A stretch of DNA of 7,098 bases from Thermococcaceae archaeon (GTDB taxonomy: Archaea; Methanobacteriota_B; Thermococci; Thermococcales; Thermococcaceae), in NCBI GenBank assembly GCA_027064745.1, contig JAMOPD010000355.1, positions 1-7,098 on the forward strand, written 5' to 3'. Each line of letters opens with the position of its first letter. Position 1 is the first letter of the stretch. Position numbers and translations under genes: made by a program. Positions 5,762 through 7,098 of this stretch are shown in pieces. The notes beneath the pieces are model-generated. The model saw only the letters and a program-made list of their open reading frames with translations. It had not been told where the DNA came from and did not search any database.

Positions 5762-6430
5762 ATGATTCGGGAAAACGTGCTTGAGGATATTCTAGACAAA
5801 ATACAATTTGGAGAAAGCGTGCTAGTGGAATGTAAGCCTTCATATATTCCAGAATTTACGGTTCTGGCTTTACTAAAATACTCAAGACGTAAGAATCTCC
5901 CCATAATAATAGATGACAACCTCGATATGCTTTATACAATAAAGACAAATTTGGAACTTTTTGGGGTTCATGAAGACTTTAGTGATGTTTATGTGATAAA
6001 AACCGGTGGTAAAATGGAAGTTGGAAACGTCATCAAACGTATCTCAATTAGCGAAGCCCCCTCAACGTACATACAAAAGTATAAAGAAGCTGCCCAAGAG
6101 GCCTTCAAGAATACTAAGAGAGCTATAAATATCGTTCTTGGATTAGAGAGACTCTTTTATTTTGTCCATGGCCCCCAAGAATTTTACATGATAATAGTTT
6201 CCATGCAAGAGTTCCTAGGAAACAAAAGAAGAAAGGCATTTTATATCATTGATAAGAATGTTGCTAAAAGAGCATATATAAATCCTCTTCCAGAATTGGA
6301 AAGAATAGTGAGTACCGTAATTGAGGTTGAAGGTCGTGGTATCTCCGCCAGATTATTCTTTAAGAAATCCGCATCTCATGGATTCATAGGGAAAATCATT
6401 GAGGTTACTATGGATGAAATTTTGAGGTGA
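5762..6430 (+). CDS. DUF257-family protein of unknown function
   Basis: 222 residues from ATG 5762, chosen because GGGGGTG (5752-5758) lies three bases upstream; an in-frame TTG at 5750 would add four residues and consume this site. The sequence resembles the DUF257 family (Pfam PF03192), known from Pyrococcus and Thermococcus. It has an opening helix, then FGESVLVEC (16-24) where RecA/KaiC-like proteins carry Walker A, a hydrophobic strand leading to IIIDDNLD (48-55), YTIKTNLELFGV and a C-terminal strand-rich part. The glycine-lysine-threonine of a true Walker A is absent, so ATP binding is not supported. No signal peptide or membrane segment is visible. The next gene starts 6 nt after its stop and uses a ribosome binding site lying inside this gene's last codons, so the two are cotranscribed and probably coupled. 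Function unknown; the RecA-like comparison is from memory and tentative. Confidence 0.8.
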   Translation: MIRENVLEDILDKIQFGESVLVECKPSYIPEFTVLALLKYSRRKNLPIIIDDNLDMLYTIKTNLELFGVHEDFSDVYVIKTGGKMEVGNVIKRISISEAPSTYIQKYKEAAQEAFKNTKRAINIVLGLERLFYFVHGPQEFYMIIVSMQEFLGNKRRKAFYIIDKNVAKRAYINPLPELERIVSTVIEVEGRGISARLFFKKSASHGFIGKIIEVTMDEILR

Positions 6431-6431
6431 T
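6424..6431 (+). promoter_or_regulatory. Ribosome binding site for the TTG-started Pbp11-like gene
   Basis: GAGGTGAT lies five bases before TTG 6437 and overlaps the stop of the DUF257 gene. It is close to the ideal archaeal sequence and is the reason to accept the TTG start. Confidence 0.75.
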
Positions 6432-6436
6432 ACCTT

Positions 6437-6742
6437 TTGTCATTCCTATCAAAACTCTTTAAAAATGACCGAGCAGAGATAACCTCTCGAAAGCCTGTTG
6501 GAAAGTTTAAAGTAGAGAAGGTCTTTGAAATTCTCACGAAACAAGTTCTTGTTGGTGAGGTTGTGGAGGGTGTCATCTATCCCGGTTACAAGCTTAAAGG
6601 AAACAATGTCGCTCTGATAAGAGAAATCCAAAGAGATAGGCAGAAGGTGGATTTTGCTGTCGAATATGATAAAGTCGCCCTTGTTCTGGAGGGGCGAATC
6701 AATACCGGGGAAGGTGAAATTCTGGAGATTTATCAATCGTAA
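6437..6742 (+). CDS. EF-Tu domain 2-like beta-barrel protein, probably tRNA-binding Pbp11-like
   Basis: 101 residues (about 11 kDa) starting at TTG 6437, supported by the GAGGTGAT site. A short basic amphipathic N-terminus (FLSKLFK, then a linker to about residue 20) leads into one beta-barrel resembling domain 2 of translation GTPases: KFKVEKVFEI (23-32), VGEVVEGVIYPGYKLKG (39-55), REIQRDRQKVDFAVEYDKVAL (62-82 region) and VLEGRINTGEGEILEI. No GTPase domain is present and none is missing from a larger frame, so it is a stand-alone barrel. From memory, Thermococcales have an RNase P-associated/tRNA-binding 11-kDa protein, Pbp11, of this size and fold; I take this as the likely identity but have not checked it by alignment. 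It is cotranscribed with the DUF257 gene. It is as AT-rich as the hydrogenase operon. Confidence 0.75.
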   Translation: MSFLSKLFKNDRAEITSRKPVGKFKVEKVFEILTKQVLVGEVVEGVIYPGYKLKGNNVALIREIQRDRQKVDFAVEYDKVALVLEGRINTGEGEILEIYQS

Positions 6743-6751
6743 TCCTTAAAC

Positions 6752-6758
6752 TTTAAAC
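6752..6758 (+). promoter_or_regulatory. Possible TATA box of the TatD-like gene
   Basis: TTTAAAC in an AT-rich run, about 36 nt before ATG 6794. This would place a start point near 6780 with the GGTGAG ribosome binding site (6783-6788) in the leader. Readthrough from the Pbp11-like gene 51 nt upstream is equally possible. Confidence 0.3.
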
Positions 6759-6793
6759 TCCAAACTTTCAAATCTTCCAGAAGGTGAGTACTG

Positions 6794-7098
6794 ATGATAA
6801 TCTGGGATGACCACTTTCATGTTGACCCCTTCAAGGGGCTCTTCCTTGAGGCTGTAAAGCAGTTCCACCGCGCTGGAGGGACGCATCTCGTCGTCGTATA
6901 CAAAACGGCCCACGACTACGGCTTCCCAGGTCTAAAGGCAGAAGATTTCATAAAGGCAATGGACTTCCACATCAAGCTCGTCGAGAAGATAAACAGGGGG
7001 ACGCCCGTTAAGGCCTTCGCTGTAGTTGGAGTCCACCCGGCCGAGTTCGTTTATCTGGCCGAGCAGAAAGGGCTTAGCTATGCTAAAAATGAGGTGAC
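6794..7098 (+). CDS. TatD/COG1099-type metal-dependent hydrolase, partial (C-terminus off the right edge)
   Basis: The frame opens at ATG 6794, five bases after GGTGAG (6783-6788), and is open for 101 codons plus two bases to the window edge. The protein begins MIIWDDHFHVDP, carrying the His-x-His metal-binding motif at the first strand of the amidohydrolase TIM barrel. Later AFAVVGVHPAEF (about residues 78-89) matches the GxHP segment typical of TatD-like enzymes. The expected downstream metal ligands are outside the window. The family includes 3'-5' DNases and uncharacterised archaeal hydrolases; the long insert between the first two strands suggests the archaeal COG1099 branch rather than classical TatD. 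Sampled GC here is much higher than in the preceding genes (34 of 60 bases at 6841-6900), so it probably belongs to the ordinary chromosomal background. I see no functional tie to the hydrogenase. Confidence 0.8.
   Translation, partial: MIIWDDHFHVDPFKGLFLEAVKQFHRAGGTHLVVVYKTAHDYGFPGLKAEDFIKAMDFHIKLVEKINRGTPVKAFAVVGVHPAEFVYLAEQKGLSYAKNEV

Noticed and set aside
6449..6736. Minus-strand open frame of 95 codons opposite the Pbp11-like gene
   Set aside because: The plus strand has a strong ribosome binding site and a recognisable EF-Tu domain 2-like barrel, whereas the antisense product shows no domain.

Overview
The window reads as chromosomal DNA of a hyperthermophilic archaeon of the order Thermococcales, most likely a Thermococcus. 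The reasons are a four-subunit cytosolic NiFe sulfhydrogenase operon in the order beta-gamma-delta-alpha, a DUF257-family gene (a family I know only from Pyrococcus/Thermococcus), archaeal BRE/TATA promoters, GGTGAT-type ribosome binding sites and a site matching the SurR consensus. No rRNA, tRNA or CRISPR array is visible.

Layout. The minus strand from 1440 down to the left edge carries two overlapping genes for NuoE-like and NuoF-like subunits (2Fe-2S protein, then an FMN/NAD(P)H-binding flavoprotein that runs off the window). A divergent control region of about 260 bp (1441-1701) follows. The plus strand then carries shyB, shyG, shyD and shyA (1702-5565), each overlapping the next by 4 to 7 nt. 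Their motifs match sulfhydrogenase II of Pyrococcus furiosus better than sulfhydrogenase I, as far as I can recall those proteins. A T-rich terminator and a gene-free gap (5566-5761) separate the operon from a two-gene unit: a DUF257 protein and an EF-Tu-domain-2-like small protein resembling Pbp11. The 5' part of a TatD/COG1099-type metal-dependent hydrolase closes the window.

How the parts work together. The hydrogenase interconverts H2/protons and NADP(H): ShyA and ShyD form the NiFe module with its Fe-S relay, and ShyB and ShyG form the Fe-S and FAD/NADP(H) module. The NuoE/NuoF pair on the other strand is a second flavin/2Fe-2S NAD(P)H module, probably belonging to a larger redox complex beyond the left edge; my recollection is of a formate dehydrogenase-type cluster, which is not shown here. 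Between them lies a doubled SurR-like site (GTTn3AAC repeated at a 14-bp period), placed just upstream of the hydrogenase BRE/TATA and also upstream of the nuoE TATA, so both units may be under the sulfur-responsive regulator.

The least expected feature is an 87-bp segment with 13-bp inverted ends flanked by perfect 9-bp direct repeats (1567-1671). It looks like a MITE-type insertion into the hydrogenase 5' leader. Taking out 96 bp restores a normal promoter-to-start distance. A second oddity is composition: the hydrogenase operon and the two small genes after it are clearly AT-richer than the genes on either side. The hydrogenase system itself is known; I do not see a wholly new multi-gene system.
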